From assembly GCA_022494885.1 (NCBI GenBank), contig JAGVSM010000922.1, positions 496,001 to 560,000 of the forward strand: a stretch of 64,000 bases of DNA, written 5' to 3'. The DNA is from Micrasema longulum (lineage: Eukaryota > Arthropoda > Insecta > Trichoptera > Brachycentridae). Made by a program: the position numbers and the translations under genes. How positions within the stretch are numbered: position 1 is the stretch's first letter; each line of letters opens with the position of its first letter. The notes under the pieces were generated by a model, which worked only from the letters and a program-made list of their open reading frames with translations, made no database searches and was not told where the DNA came from. Shown piece by piece: positions 22,962 to 35,058 of this stretch.

Positions 22962-25900
22962 TTAAGTGGATATTTTGGTGTCTGGTTTCCACAATTCTAG
23001 TCCTCCGTTACTTTTCAGAATGCCTTCAAGTAACTCAATTTCACTTTTCAACAGCCGCGCGCCGACTGATATTTTTGTGACATTATTTTCAAGTAAAGAT
23101 TTACAATTTTCAATCATCTTTTCTCTATCATGGGGGGAAAGGAATTGTTCGTCGAGTTTTCTGGAGTTCTTCGTGGAGTTTTGGGTGCTTTCGAGAGTCC
23201 CGGCCATGGTTTTAGCGATACGATGCTCTATCTTTCCCCAGCTGCTGATAGCTTCTTCTAATTTCTCCAGCTCGGCTCCGATCTCTTCGTTCAGGGGTTG
23301 CATCTCCAACGAAGCCAGTAAATACAGTTTAGCGTCTTCATATTCCGAGAGCTTGGAGTGTGATCTTCCGCGGAGAAAGAGTGCTTTACAGTTCTTCATG
23401 TAATCTTCCAAAACAGAAGCTTCATCTAAATAAAAGAGGGCATCCCTGGAATTTCCCAACTTATCCATGCAAAGTGCTAAATTAACGTATGTTTTCACTT
23501 TAAGAGCATTAATAGAATCCTTATTATCTCTTGTAAGTTGACAAAGTTTTGTAATTCTTATGGACTGTTTATACAGTTGCGCAGATTGGCTAATTTTTTT
23601 TCTAAAAAAGTAGTCTTTTGCTAAATTATTTATGCTTTCGATAAAAGGGTGAACAATATTAAAGTCTTCCTTTTTTTCTGGTTCTAAATTTTCATATCTG
23701 TAACGATAAAACTATTCATTAATACACAGTTTTTTATTTTACAGTAGTTGATAGTGAAACACAAACTAACATAAATAATTTAAATCATTTATACGACAGA
23801 CACGAAATTATGATATCAGTCCAGATTCAATCCAATTCAATTCATTTTATTTCAAATAACACGTACATAAGAAACTAAAATTCAAGACGCACATATTATA
23901 TAAAGACGAAAAATACATAATAAGACTCTTGTCAAAATAGTAGGAGAATTCTGCAACGGAAAACCCCTTCAGATACATGAAACAGATCAACATGCAGAGC
24001 GATGTTGTTCAGCATAGCGGTAGCCCTTCCAACAGGCATAACCATAGGCAGGTTGGTCCTGTATCTCGGAATATGAAACAATCTGTGCTGACTCTGTCTT
24101 AGGTAATTATCAGGAAGTCATTATATGAACAGTCTACCTGATGTCCTGCAGATGGACAGTACTATGCAGTTGGAAAACCTATGTATCTTTTAAATACATG
24201 TTTCATGTCAACCTTGCTGGGAATCGAGCCCAGGATCCCAGGAATGAAGGCAAACTTGTAAGGCAAAACACCACGGGCTCGACTCCATTTCCTTTTCCAG
24301 GATTTTTAGAGAAGAGTAGCGTTCAAGTCGAAAATACTTGTCAAGCATTCTAGTTATATTCCACAAACAGAATTGTATTTTTTTTAGTTTATTATTTTTA
24401 AACATAATTTATCAAATCTTCTAAGAGCAATCTTTGTTTTTATGCCCTAATATCTAGAATGTGTAGATTAGTCAATTCGTCACACAACTTGAAGTTCTTT
24501 GGGATAGATCTTCTCCCTTTTCGTAGATCTCTTCACCAACTAATACAGTGTGGGGTGAATAAGGATTGGCACGACTTAGCTCGAAGTCTAATGTGTAGAT
24601 TGTGTTTTTTTAATATACTGTATATCATTAATTTATTGTCCATGTTTGTCTTTGATAAATGTGTTTATTTTCTGTTTTTTCATGTATATATTTTAATTGG
24701 CTTAGGTCATAAATAAATCAAATTAATTTATTAATAAATACTGAAGTATATAAATATCCGTTACCTTTCTAGTGCTGCTGCATCAAGGTACCGGAGAAGG
24801 TGAACCAGCAGGAGTATAGTGGTGTTGGGAGGAATGATGTCCAGAAGACCCATGTCTCCGAAGTGCGCCTGAGGGGGAATAAGGAAGCGAGCCTTCTGTC
24901 CGACGCTCATCCAGCGAATAGCCACTGCCATACCGGGGAATATTTCATCGGGAGAAGCCTTTATAATCTTTTTTTTTTTTAAAAAAACGATTAAAAACCT
25001 AAATTTGTATGTGTATATTTGTATGAAAGTTTGATGTAACTTTTTCAAAAACCTATAACTGAATATGTTTCAATAAAGATAAAAAATAAATACTAAATTT
25101 TTCTTACAGAATATTCTATGTATAATATTCTAATTTTAAAAGAGTAAAAGAAGCTGAAATATTTACAGATATTTATTTAAAGTCAATATAACTCTATAAT
25201 GGGAAGTTTATCTTAAATTTTATCTACAAAATAAAATTAAGTTTTCAGTGTGAAAAATAGAATATGCATACAATTTTTTTTCTAAACATGTTCAATTAAT
25301 ATTAATTTTCATAAAAATATACATATATATTTTTGTGCATAAATATCGATTTAACTTTATACCGTCTTGATATGTATCAATGATCGTTCGCAATCGCGAC
25401 CCAGAGGCAGATCTGTACACAAATAATGCAAAAGGTAATTTTATTCTATGATTTCTTCCGGTATTAGCTTTCATCCACTTATTCGGGACATTTTAATATT
25501 GCAGTAATTTGACCCCCGTAAGCTAAAACTGGAAGAAAGGATAGTAAAATAAAGGTTCAAGTCGAAAAGTTTATAGAATTCAAAAGTTGTGTTAACATTT
25601 AGCCATATATGCACGTGCGTCCAGTGTACCGGACGCGACAGAGAGAGAGGTAGTATTATTATTATTGTTTTTGTTTTCTGACAAAATTAAAAAATTAAAC
25701 ATGAGAATATTTTTCAATTCCTTTCAATTTAATATTTCATTTTGGATCAGTTATGAATTCGTAACAAGGATATATCACATTTTTTAAACATTTTTAAAGT
25801 AATAAGGGTCTATGAAATACTGTCCAATAAAAAAAAAAGCTACTTATTAATAGCATAAAAAGTATTTTTTAATTTGTAATTTTTGATTCCCGCAAAAACG

Positions 25901-28900
25901 GTAATTGCATTGACCACGCCCGTTATACGTCACCACTCATGTTTATGTTCAACTTTGTTCCTAACCATTCAATTTTTTATGGAACATCGTCAGAACCTTG
26001 GTGTCACAACTATCAATGCCAAACATGTTGCGTTTTTCTAGTGACATATTTTTTTACAATTTCTTTTTTAAAGTTATTATGAAAACATTTCTCCACAATA
26101 TCCATATTGATTTTGAAAATACAATTAACTATTCTAAATCCATTTCATATATTTTTATCGGTATTCGTAGTATGTAATATTACCCTATTGTATAAAATTG
26201 ATATTTTTTTTTTTTTTTACATTATGAAAATAAGAAAGTCTAGGCATTAACAAAGCTAATAACCAGATCTTAGATTTGAATACTTACTTCTCAAAAATGT
26301 TCTCCGGAGAGATAGAAGTAATGTGTTTACTTACAGCTGGTCTACCGTGCAGTCTTATTATGGAGTTATCGAATGGAAGATCCTGTCCCTCGAGAAAAAT
26401 AGCATAGTGAATCCAAACTAAACTATTATGTAAAGGTTTAAGAGCCTCGTCGCTTTCTATGGTGTCTGTATCACAATCAGGAACTTGAAAATGCTTGCCT
26501 TGAATGGCTCCCACTACCCCCTGCACGGTTCCTAGATCGGGTACTAGTACAGGTTCCATACGAGAGGCTAGATCTGCAAACTTTATACTGTGTCCAGGGT
26601 GGATCTTCAACAAGTCGTGTTTGGATCTATTGCTTCTCGGGCCGTGATGTGCATTGTAATAAATAACATCATCATCTGAAATAAATACAATATCATCATC
26701 ACAGGGCATTTCTGCCTGTTGTACATTGTGTTCTCTTAACCTCCCAGTGGGGGATTGACGTCGTATTCTACAGCGTGTATGATAAACCCTGTCACATTCG
26801 AAATCACAATGTTTAGTGTAAGAAAGATGACATATTAAAAAAAATTTAGAAAAAAAACATTTAAAAAACCAAATGGTTGCTTACTTCTGCGGAACGCAGA
26901 GCTAGCTACTCCCTCCGCACTCCTGTTTTCTCCGCTGCAGAAGTAAGTAACCATTCATTTTTATTTATTTTTTCACAATTGGTTTTTCTGGGTTATTTCT
27001 TTACTTTTTATTTATTTTTAATCTTGAAATAGGGCACACATAAACATATTCTTATGTGTGCTTTAATAGTTACAATGTACACATATTTAATTTATAAGTT
27101 ATTATATTAATTTGTAGTAAATTAAATATTAAATACTATTTTTTTTTCATCTGTATTTAGTATTTTTTTTATTGTTCCGTAAAAGCTATTAATGATAGCA
27201 AACAATATGTCAATAATAATAATATGGGGTCTTTAAAATAATTTCTATCTAAATTAAAAACTTTTTCTTACCTAATTCACAATCACCAGCCTCTATTCCA
27301 CCCACAATAATTTCCTCTGTGACCTCCCGATGGCTAACATTTAGTTTGGTTTTAAGTTCCTCTGACTCCCCTCGTACCTTGAGTACCACTCCAGCTTTGG
27401 CGAGGTCCCTAGAATTATATATAATTTAATGGAACTCTCTTAAAGAAGAATCAAATTGTTTTATAGTTTAGGAGAGATTATATGTTTGCTTTAATGAAAT
27501 TTAAAACTAAAGTAAAAAAATTATACATTTTAAGCCAAAGACTAGACCTTATGCTATTAAAGAATGGGTCACAAATGATTTATCAGAAGAAATACGAAAT
27601 AGAGACATGTTTTATAAAAGATGGAAAAGTACTCCTACTAATAAATCATATGAAAAAGAATATAAATTGTCGAGAAATAATAAAAATAAATTAATGAAGA
27701 TTAACGTTTAACATACTATGTTAAAAAACTTCCTAAAGTCCCTGTGTGGTAACCTAAGGTTATCCTTACTAAATTCATATTTCCTAGCCTTTAAAGTAAA
27801 ATAATTGTGAAATAACCTGCACATACTTTTAGATTTATGTGCAGGTTATTTCACAAAATTATTCATTTTGTATTGGAAAACACCTAAAATAAAGCATTAA
27901 AATGCAAATTATAACGCAATTGTAATAAAACAATATTTCAAGTGACAACTTGCACAGAGCGATAGTAGATAGTACATCTGCGAACTGCGTACAAACGTAC
28001 AACATACTCGTAGTGACCATTCCTTATCTCTCGGATTCCGCTGAGTAGGGATAACTCCTTGTACACTATACAGCTGTTAAAAAATGAAGTCCGATTTTTT
28101 ATTTTACATACGATTAAAAGTTCAATGACATCATCTTATTTAATTATTACTTTTTTATGGAAAGGGTCTTGCTCAAGTGTAATGACATTATTGTTTATGT
28201 TTACAAAACACAACACTAAGATCAAAACTACTTTAGTAACGATTGATTTATTCTCCCACAAAGAAAATATTCCTGCTTGAAATTCATTTAGGATAAAAAT
28301 ACTAAGTTCATTAACCTTCGTTTAAACATGAATTATGTTGAAACAAACAATCTTCTGGACATTCATGTATGTGTTAATATAAACACATTTTTAACTAATG
28401 TTTTTTTAAACAGGCATTTATTATTTTGAGGTTTAAAAATAAGTTTATGAGATGTTCTTCAAACGAATTAGAATATTTCTTTATCTTATTATTAAATGAA
28501 ATACACAATATATATTTTTTAGTACCCATACGATTTCGATTCCACTATTTTATTCCTCAGACAATAAAACCAAAAAAGGTACATGAATACACCACATAAT
28601 ATTGTTTTAAATACTTAAAGATTACATTTTTTTTTGTTGTGATATTCAAAGTAGTTGCCGAGATATTAATGAATTAAGTGCAATTTGCAACGCCGGTTAC
28701 ATCATAGGAACGGGCGGGTTAAATAAAATGAATTCAGTTCGGCAGTTCAAGTCAGAACTACGGGACGCGAACCTTATTCGGGAGGATGCACAGGAACTGG
28801 CAGCTGACAGATGCATAGAGGCTCTTTGTGGACACCATATGATCCAACAAGAGAGCGGACGTAGAATGATGAATAACATTATTTAGCACAGCGTTTTTAA

Positions 28901-31900
28901 ATCACTGTTTTAAAATTTGAAATGAAATGCTTGTTTAAAATTAAACTTTTTTTAAATTTCACTAATTAATTGTTAAATAACATTATTGATGAATAACATT
29001 ATTTAGCACAGCGTTTTTAAATCACTGTTTTAAAATTTGAAATGAAATGCTTGTTTAAAATTAAACTTTTTTTATATTTCACTAATTAATTGTTCTCTCA
29101 TTAACCTTGGTTTGCATCTTTAAGAAATAATCAAAATTCTAGAAAACATACAAAAAATCTTTATTTACTTATATCTCTCTGCTTATTTATTTAGTTTTTT
29201 CAATAAATAAATCGTTGATTTGTTCTTTGTTAGTTTTTTCTCAATTTGCATGATAAAAAACATAACACAAGCAATAACAAATAATTTGACACGCCTTGAA
29301 AATTGAAGTGGACAGTAAACAATATAGCATTGGGATGCGCGCGCAGATATCAGCTCAAATATTGTATGAAAAATGGGTAAACGTGTTCTATATTTTTGGA
29401 ATTTGACCACATATTTTATCCAATTTGAGTATTTATGGCACAATATTTATTGGTATGATCTCTTCAACTGCCTTTGAAATAAAACGCATTCAAACATTAA
29501 TGCCGTGTACTTTTACTTGTATTATAATCAATAGATTTTTACCTGAATTCATAACATCAATTCAGTTCGGCAGTTCAAGTAAGAACTACGGGACGCGAAC
29601 CTAATTTGGGAGCTGACAGAAATGCTCGGAGGCTCTTTGTGGATACCATATGATCCAACTAGGAAACAGATATGGAATGATGATGAATAGTATTATTTGA
29701 CACAGCGTTTTTACATTACTATTTTTAAAAATCAAAAGGAAGGCTCCGGTGTAAATCCCCTTTTTACATTTTTCACTAATTGTTCTCTCTAGATTTGATT
29801 TATATGAATTCTAGAAAATAATAAAATTCAAGAAAATGTAGGTACTCGTCGATATCTATATAGTTATTTTGTTTTTTCAATAAATAAATTGTTGATTTTA
29901 TAATGATCTTTCTTAGTTTTCACTCAAATTAAATAAATAAAATTACACAAGCAACAACAAATAATTTAATACGCCTTGAAAATTGAAGTTGACAGACAGA
30001 AGGAGCGTAGAACCATATTTGAATACATCGGACTGTGTCCAAAAATCCCCTTACTATGGCCTACTTTCGCCGCGCGCATTCGTGATGTCGCCGCGTAATG
30101 TTGCTTGATGGGAAAAAAAAAATTATAACACAAACGTAAGGTAAAAAAAAAAGCAATCTGTTAATTTCTCTAAAATTTTATTGTGCACGCGGAAACATTG
30201 ATTGACACAACAGAGTAGATAAGTAAAGGGTTATTTAATAAGAGTAATTTAATTTATGAACTTTGAACTTGAAATATAAAACAAATTTTATTTCACATAA
30301 AATTGATATTTTCGTGTCATGTTTATTTATTTATTTATTTATTTATTTACGGACAAAGTCCATTATAAACATTACAATTAAAAGAAATTTTTACAAAGGA
30401 ATAAAAAATATAAGGAACAGAAATAAGCAGCAAAGACAGATGATAGATTTTTTAGATTAAGTAAAAAGCATAGGCTAACTATACAGATTCTTTGGCTGAT
30501 TTGTAAAGAAAGACATCCTTACACCATAATAATCAAGATCTTGATGATCGTTCACCCGCCTGATCATTCTGGGCAAAGGCGACTGTGCACCATAATTGGT
30601 CCTGTAGTGACCGAGGAAAAGCATTTCATTATTTCTTAGTCTACGGGTGGGAACGTTAAAAGAATCTTTTGCAAAATTTCAGGGGCATCAATGAGACAGT
30701 TCATAATTTTATACATGCAGATTATATCTGCAATGCATCTGCGTTTTTCAAGACTTGATATGCTTAAAAACCTCTCCATATCAGAATATGAATAGTCTCC
30801 TCTTTCCAATCCCATCTTCCATGCAATTTTTCTTATAAAACGATGTTGAACTGATTCAAGGCGCTTGATATGAACAGCATAATGAGGGGACCAGATTACA
30901 GATGCATATTCAAGAATAGGGCGAACTAAAGAGCAATAAAGTGTTTTAAGTGTAAGCATACTTTGGAAATCAGACGTAGTTCTATTAATAAAGCCTAAAA
31001 TTTTTAAGGATCTGTTTACTATATTATCAAAGTGTTCAGAAAAGTTAGTTTATTATCTAGGATCACTCCAAGATCTCTTATAGAGGTGACAATCGAAAGA
31101 ACTTGGCCATTAAGTTTATAATCAAAAATAAAAGGATGTTTACATTTATGGTATGAAATAATTTTGCATTTATCGATGTTAAGTTCCATGTTATTAGTTT
31201 TGCACCAAGTATGAAATGCATTTATGTCTTCTTGGGGTCTGACACAGTCATCAATATTTTTAATTAGCTTAAGTATCTTGTTATCGTCAGCAAAAAGCCA
31301 GAATTTTGTAAAAGAAAAAACATTAGCAGCATCATTAACAAACAGATTAAATAGAAGAGGGGCCAAGTGGGCACCCCGTGGTACACCAGAAGTTACTAGG
31401 AAGCTATTTGATATGAAGTTATTGATTTTTACACTTTGTTTTCTATGTGAGAGGTAGGATTTTAAAAACGATAAAAAGGGATCTCTAATGCCTACAGCAC
31501 GAAGTTTAGCACATAAAATGTTGTGATCAACTTTGTCAAAGGCCTTGGAGAAGTCTGTATACAGTACATCAGCTTGAAGATTATTCTCGAACGCTGTAAA
31601 AATAGTATCAGTAAAAGAAAGCAAATTGATCGTCGTTGATTTGGCTGTCCTAAATCCATGCTGCTCCTCAATCAGCACATTTTTAAATATAGGTGTTATT
31701 TTTTTTGTAATAATTGATTCGAATAGTTTAGATACAGGAGATATCATTGAAATGGGTCTATAGTTAGTTACGTTAGATTTATCACCAGATTTGAATATCG
31801 GTCTTATTATAGAAATTTTCCAAATATCAGGAAATACACTCGTTGTTAAAGACATATTAAACAGTAAAGACAGAGGCTTAGCAAGACTAGATTTACAATT

Positions 31901-33558
31901 TGATAGTAGTATTTCAGGAATACCATCTGGACCAATACATTTACCATTACCAAGTTTACTTAGAGCGATTCTGACATCCTCAGCTGACACTTCACAATTA
32001 TTCAGGTCTACAGTATTAGTATAGCTAAATAAGGAATTAACATTGGAAGAATTATTAACATATACTGAAGAAAAATGCGTTGCAAAAGATTAGCTATGTC
32101 GGTACCATTAGATGCGTGTTTATCTTTAAGAAACATACTTATTGGCAGATCGTTATTGAAACGCTTATTGTTAAATAATATTTGATGTTTTAAAGATAAT
32201 GTCGTTCAAATGTCCCCCACGGCGTAGTTTAATCCGAGGTCTAATTTTCATTAGTTCTTGCATTAGATGAGCTAAGTAGGGTGAATAAATTTACTACCCT
32301 GGCAACACTAACGAAATTTTATTTTATTTTTTCGACAATCTGACAGATGTAAAAATAATTCTATCTTTATGTAATACATTTGCTACTTAAACATTTGTTT
32401 GCTAATTACACATGAAATGAGCGTGGTTATGCAGAAAGCAGCCAGTCCACGATCTAAAAAAATGAGATATTGATGTTATCGGGTGCAGTAAGGTCAATTC
32501 TATGTTCTGCTATATTTAGCAATGACAGCCAGACCGCTTTCAAACAAAAAATTGTATTTAATCACCTTCTGAAAATGGTGTTGATTACAAAAATGGAATT
32601 TCTATTTGCAGAAAACACCCACAGCACTGGAAAAATCTTACGGTTCTTTAAAAATCATTGAAACTGGTCAAGTACATAATAAGATTCTTGTTTGTCATAT
32701 AAAAATACCAGTGTTTTCATTGTTTATCATTTGTTTATCAACTGTCGTGTAGATTTGTATATTCACTCTTTTCACGACACTTAACTGATGCCCAACGCGA
32801 ATTTCTCTCCTCTCTCCTCTCTGATAACAAATTTATTCGCAATTTTTGACCTCTAAAAACAGATAAAATAAAAAGTGCTATTAACTCAGTTTCACTTTTC
32901 TATGGCTGGCTGCTTTTTATCTTCTTCTGCTGGGCAATACCATCCTGTTTCTTTTTAGATCCTAGCAGTATTTCTGCACTTTAAAAGGACACAACGTGGC
33001 ATAGTTGAATTCAAATCAGGAGTTGCGCACTGAGCGACGTCTACAAAGAAACTAATGGGTCAAAACGTAAACCTACTCATTTATGAGTAGTTTAGTCGCC
33101 TTCTGTTTGATGTACATATGCGGTTTCTGGACTATTCTTAATTCTATGTTGACAGATGACAGTTAACAATATAATAGTGGGATGCGCGCGTAGATATTGG
33201 CTCAAATCTTGTTTGAAAAATAGGACATGTTTTATGTTTTTGGAATTTGATCACATATTTTATCCAATTTGTGTATTTACGACACAATATTTACCAAACC
33301 AAATTCTGCAAAAGATCTTGTACTATTTACTGACCAATATAAAACGGGCTTAAGATAAATCTTTAAACAACACTAAAAATCCTTATAAATAAAAACTTGT
33401 GTAAACTGCGATACAAATACACCAAAAGCGAAATTTTAGTCTCTGCCATGCACTTTTATTGTTGATTTTGAGTATAATCCTATTTTGTAACTGGGACATT
33501 TTAGTGAATTGGGTTATGTGCGTACTCACCTTAAAGAATTAATAGTGCCTTCTGCCAT
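22962..33558 (-). CDS. shu: Shutdown/FKBP6-type FKBP-TPR cochaperone
   Basis: Five coding exons join in phase: 33530-33558 (ATG, donor AAG|GTGAGT), 27272-27408, 26335-26675, 24765-24958 and 22962-23697, giving about 478 residues. Residues about 137-232 form an FKBP fold: WIHYAIFLEG, LPFDNSIIRLHG, FPGMAVAIRWMSVGQKARFL, HFGDMGLLDIIPPNTT. The active-site tyrosine of FKBP12 in the 'AYG' motif is replaced (AHFG), so isomerase activity is probably lost. Residues about 235-400 look like TPR helices (YVNLALCMDKLG, ALFLRGRSHSKLSEYEDA), the Hsp90-binding part. In flies Shutdown, and in mammals FKBP6, help load piRNAs into Piwi proteins; that role here is inference. Intron 1 (6.1 kb) carries a LINE and the duplicated 28.7-kb ORF region. 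No alternative start was seen. The ortholog call rests on domain order and motifs, so other FKBP-TPR proteins are not formally excluded. Confidence 0.85.
23840..24140. other. Intron sequence with LINE-like tail
   Basis: Inside intron 4 of the FKBP-TPR gene, 'caattcattttatttcaaataacacgtac' looks like the antisense 3' tail of a retroposon. No coding remnant could be aligned with confidence. Confidence 0.35.
24195..24300 (-). repeat. tRNA-like SINE
   Basis: The minus strand reads a CGTGGTGTTTTGCC A-box-like part and a B-box GGGCTCGATTCCCAG, followed by 'caaggttgacatgaaacatg'. It lies in intron 4 of the FKBP-TPR gene. Confidence 0.5.
25790..26200. repeat. Dispersed ~400-bp repeat, copy 1 of 2
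   Basis: It starts near 'aataagggtctatgaaat' and ends 'tatttttatcggtattcgtag...ccctattg'. Copy 2 at 39806-40192 runs in the same orientation with matching blocks throughout ('gattcccgcaaa', 'gccaaacatgtt', 'aaatccatttcat'). No ORF. Only a short AATAAGGG/CCCTATT end symmetry is visible, so the mobile class is unknown. Confidence 0.6.
26872..26955. repeat. 84-bp inverted repeat in intron
   Basis: Arms 'aatggttgcttacttctgc' and 'gcagaagtaagtaaccatt' are almost perfectly complementary and enclose a GC-richer loop. It lies in intron 2 of the FKBP-TPR gene, close to the 3' splice site of exon 3. Could be a tiny MITE or an RNA hairpin. Confidence 0.6.
27806..27855. repeat. Perfect 19-bp stem hairpin
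   Basis: TGTGAAATAACCTGCACAT (27806-27824) and its exact reverse complement (27837-27855) flank a 12-base loop. Pairing continues outward with a 2-base bulge. It lies in intron 1 of the FKBP-TPR gene. Confidence 0.75.
28728..28886 (+). CDS. Unidentified small ORF, possible terminal exon
   Basis: A 52-residue frame from ATG 28728, open further upstream in the same frame for at least 20 codons (text includes 'DINELSAICNAGY' then 'GTGGLNKM'). It is hydrophilic and helix-prone: RQFKSELRDANLIREDAQEL, then RCIEALCGHHMIQQESG. The composition (balanced charged residues, richer third-position G/C than the flanks) looks like protein-coding sequence, not random AT-rich DNA. I do not recognise the family. 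A broken copy with an in-frame stop lies at 29558-29700. It lies on the opposite strand inside intron 1 of the FKBP-TPR gene, so it may be a terminal exon captured by duplication, a retroposed fragment or a small nested gene. Confidence 0.35.
   Translation: MNSVRQFKSELRDANLIREDAQELAADRCIEALCGHHMIQQESGRRMMNNII
28868..29094 (+). repeat. Tandem duplication, period 120 bp
   Basis: Bases 28868-28974 recur at 28988-29094 with about one visible mismatch. The unit begins inside the last codons of the ORF at 28728 ('gatgaataacattatttag') and covers its 3' flank. The near identity indicates a recent event. Confidence 0.9.
29296..29455. repeat. Repeat shared with 33145-33300
   Basis: 'aacaatatagcattgggatgcgcgcgcagatat' and 'ggaatttgaccacatatttt' recur at 33165-33290, just upstream in plus coordinates of the first exon of the FKBP-TPR gene. 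The same orientation and spacing point to a segmental duplication. Confidence 0.65.
29558..29995 (+). pseudogene. Broken second copy of the 28.7-kb ORF region
   Basis: 'attcagttcggcagttcaag' is followed by TAA, and the middle of the frame is deleted ('gaacctaatttgggagctgac'). Downstream, 'cacgccttgaaaattgaag'-type flank matches that of the first copy at about 29290. The order of blocks shows a duplicated segment, decayed relative to 28728-28886. Confidence 0.65.
30318..30348. repeat. (ATTT)n microsatellite at LINE 3' end
   Basis: About seven ATTT units directly abut the 3' end of the minus-strand LINE, consistent with its target-primed 3' tail. Confidence 0.8.
30318..32205 (-). mobile_element. 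LINE with reverse transcriptase, frameshifted
   Basis: The minus-strand frame 32024-31019 contains KLGNGKCIGPDGIPEI, NYRPISMISPVSKLFE, YTDFSKAFDKVDH, SGVPRGAHLAPLLFNLFVND and the LFADD box. A small deletion near 31040 shifts the frame within 'DNKLTF', and the rest continues at 30636-30960 (LVRPILEYASVIWSPHY, then RLESVQHRFIRKI). Upstream text 'FLKDKHASNGTDIANL' extends to about 32205, where it is 5'-truncated. The 3' end is marked by an AAAT repeat at 30318-30345. The family is jockey/CR1-like. It sits in intron 1 of the FKBP-TPR gene, in the same orientation as the gene. Confidence 0.85.
32206..33529. other. Intron 1 remainder and duplicated segment
   Basis: The remaining intron 1 of the FKBP-TPR gene up to its first exon. 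It contains the 29.3-kb-type duplicated segment at 33145-33300. The 63-residue ORF at 32470-32661 has no recognised motif and is not called. Confidence 0.4.
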
Positions 33559-34630
33559 GTTTATATTTTTATCAATCATTATTTAATTGGTTATGGTATG
33601 ATCACAAAATGGCAATAAACATAAATAAGTTCCGGAGGAACTCCAAACTTAGCTTTTATCTACTGTCGAGAAAATTGACGGCAAAAACACGCTCATGTCA
33701 ACCGTTGACAGATCGACATCCACAAACCAGGAAACCACAAACTACAAACTAATTTTCGCTTTTAGCGTTTTAGCTTTTGGCGCCATCGGCTTGATTTGAC
33801 AGTTCGTTGTTGAACAGTGTAGCCAGCCTCTATCGAGTGAAATATAATTGGAAAGGGGCTGGGTAAGGGATGGATTAAAAATTTGGCAACATCTTTTCGC
33901 CTCCGATCATAATATCATTATGTTACTGCAAAACCGAAAAAAAACTAAATTGATCAACGGCACAGACTACAGATATCATCAACGGTTAAGAACTACATTT
34001 TTATCTCAGAGCCGATAATTATTTTTGATCTACGTCATGAGATAAAAAGTTTTTTTTTCTATAACCCACTTCGCAACTTTGTACATTTGGGCATACTTAT
34101 TCACTCACAAATCATTTCGAAATTCCACGCGAAAATCAGAAGAGATCATTTTTTCTAAAAATTCTATTTTTTTCATGAAAGTAGTTGAATCTTAGAGTAA
34201 TAATACTTAATTCGTTTATAGAGTCACCCATGTAGACAAAAACCATCATATGATTATCAATCACAAAGTTAGGTACAGTTTCCAGCAATATAACGGGCTG
34301 TAGGTACTGGCCCTGGTTTTATACAATAGAGCGAAAGGCTTCTCTATAAGTAAGTGAATTATTATTCTCAGCTTTGAATGTTGTATTAGATATCAAAAAA
34401 GTAAAAACATTACAATTTCAGTTTGTGTAAAAACAAAAATTGTCATGTATAGTAATTGAACTTGAAAAAGCAGATTTGGAGATTTTTACCCTCTACAGCT
34501 TTTACTCTGTACTTACATAATATTATGACAAACATTTTATTTTAAGGAAGTATATACAATAATAAATACAATCCATAGTAGATGACATAACAAGAAATTG
34601 AATTTTTCATACAAAATTACGTTACATTAC
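33559..34630. other. Upstream region of the FKBP-TPR gene
   Basis: Presumed promoter and 5' leader of the minus-strand FKBP-TPR gene lie just above 33558. No clear TATA-like site or divergent exon could be chosen. The rest is AT-rich and unassigned. Confidence 0.35.
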
Positions 34631-35058
34631 AATGAGGAACTTCAGCCCTACGGGGAATTGGATACAAAAAATGTTTTCTTACGCGGGGTAAAAATTAGAG
34701 CATTAAATTGTACGGCAAAGTTTCTTGTAAATGTACAGAAAAAATAATAATAAATATTTTGATAAAAACGCACTACTTTAAATGACGTCACTGGTTCATG
34801 TGAATCAACCTATAATCTAAGAGCTATGGAAGATTTCCGGTCTGCTTGTCGCTTCTGGACCAATGGGAAGAACTGAATGAGAATAAGCGGAAATGAACCT
34901 CTGACGTTACACGCGGAGTTATTTCAGAAATACAAAACTTTGAAAAATCGTAGCGCCGATAATACGATATATAAAAATTAAAAAAAAATAAATTTGACTT
35001 ATTTTAACAGTCTATTAACAAATAAAAAATTTAAAAAAAACCACTGAACTTCCTCATT
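34631..35058. mobile_element. MITE, 'GAGGAAGTTCAG' family, copy d
   Basis: Best-preserved ends: AATGAGGAACTTCAGCCCTA at the left and CACTGAACTTCCTCATT at the right. The orientation is opposite to copy e (44527-44960), with which it shares long blocks ('ggaagatttccggtctgctt', 'cgcttctggaccaatgggaa'). Confidence 0.8.

Noticed and set aside
22966..23403. 145-residue plus-strand frame
   Set aside because: Antisense shadow of the TPR exon of the FKBP-TPR gene.
24459..24716. 85-residue plus-strand frame with a hydrophobic end
   Set aside because: It lies in an intron of the FKBP-TPR gene; low complexity in the second half and no recognisable family.
32470..32661. 63-residue plus-strand frame with ordinary amino-acid composition
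   Set aside because: No motif, splice context or relative in the window; too short to support.
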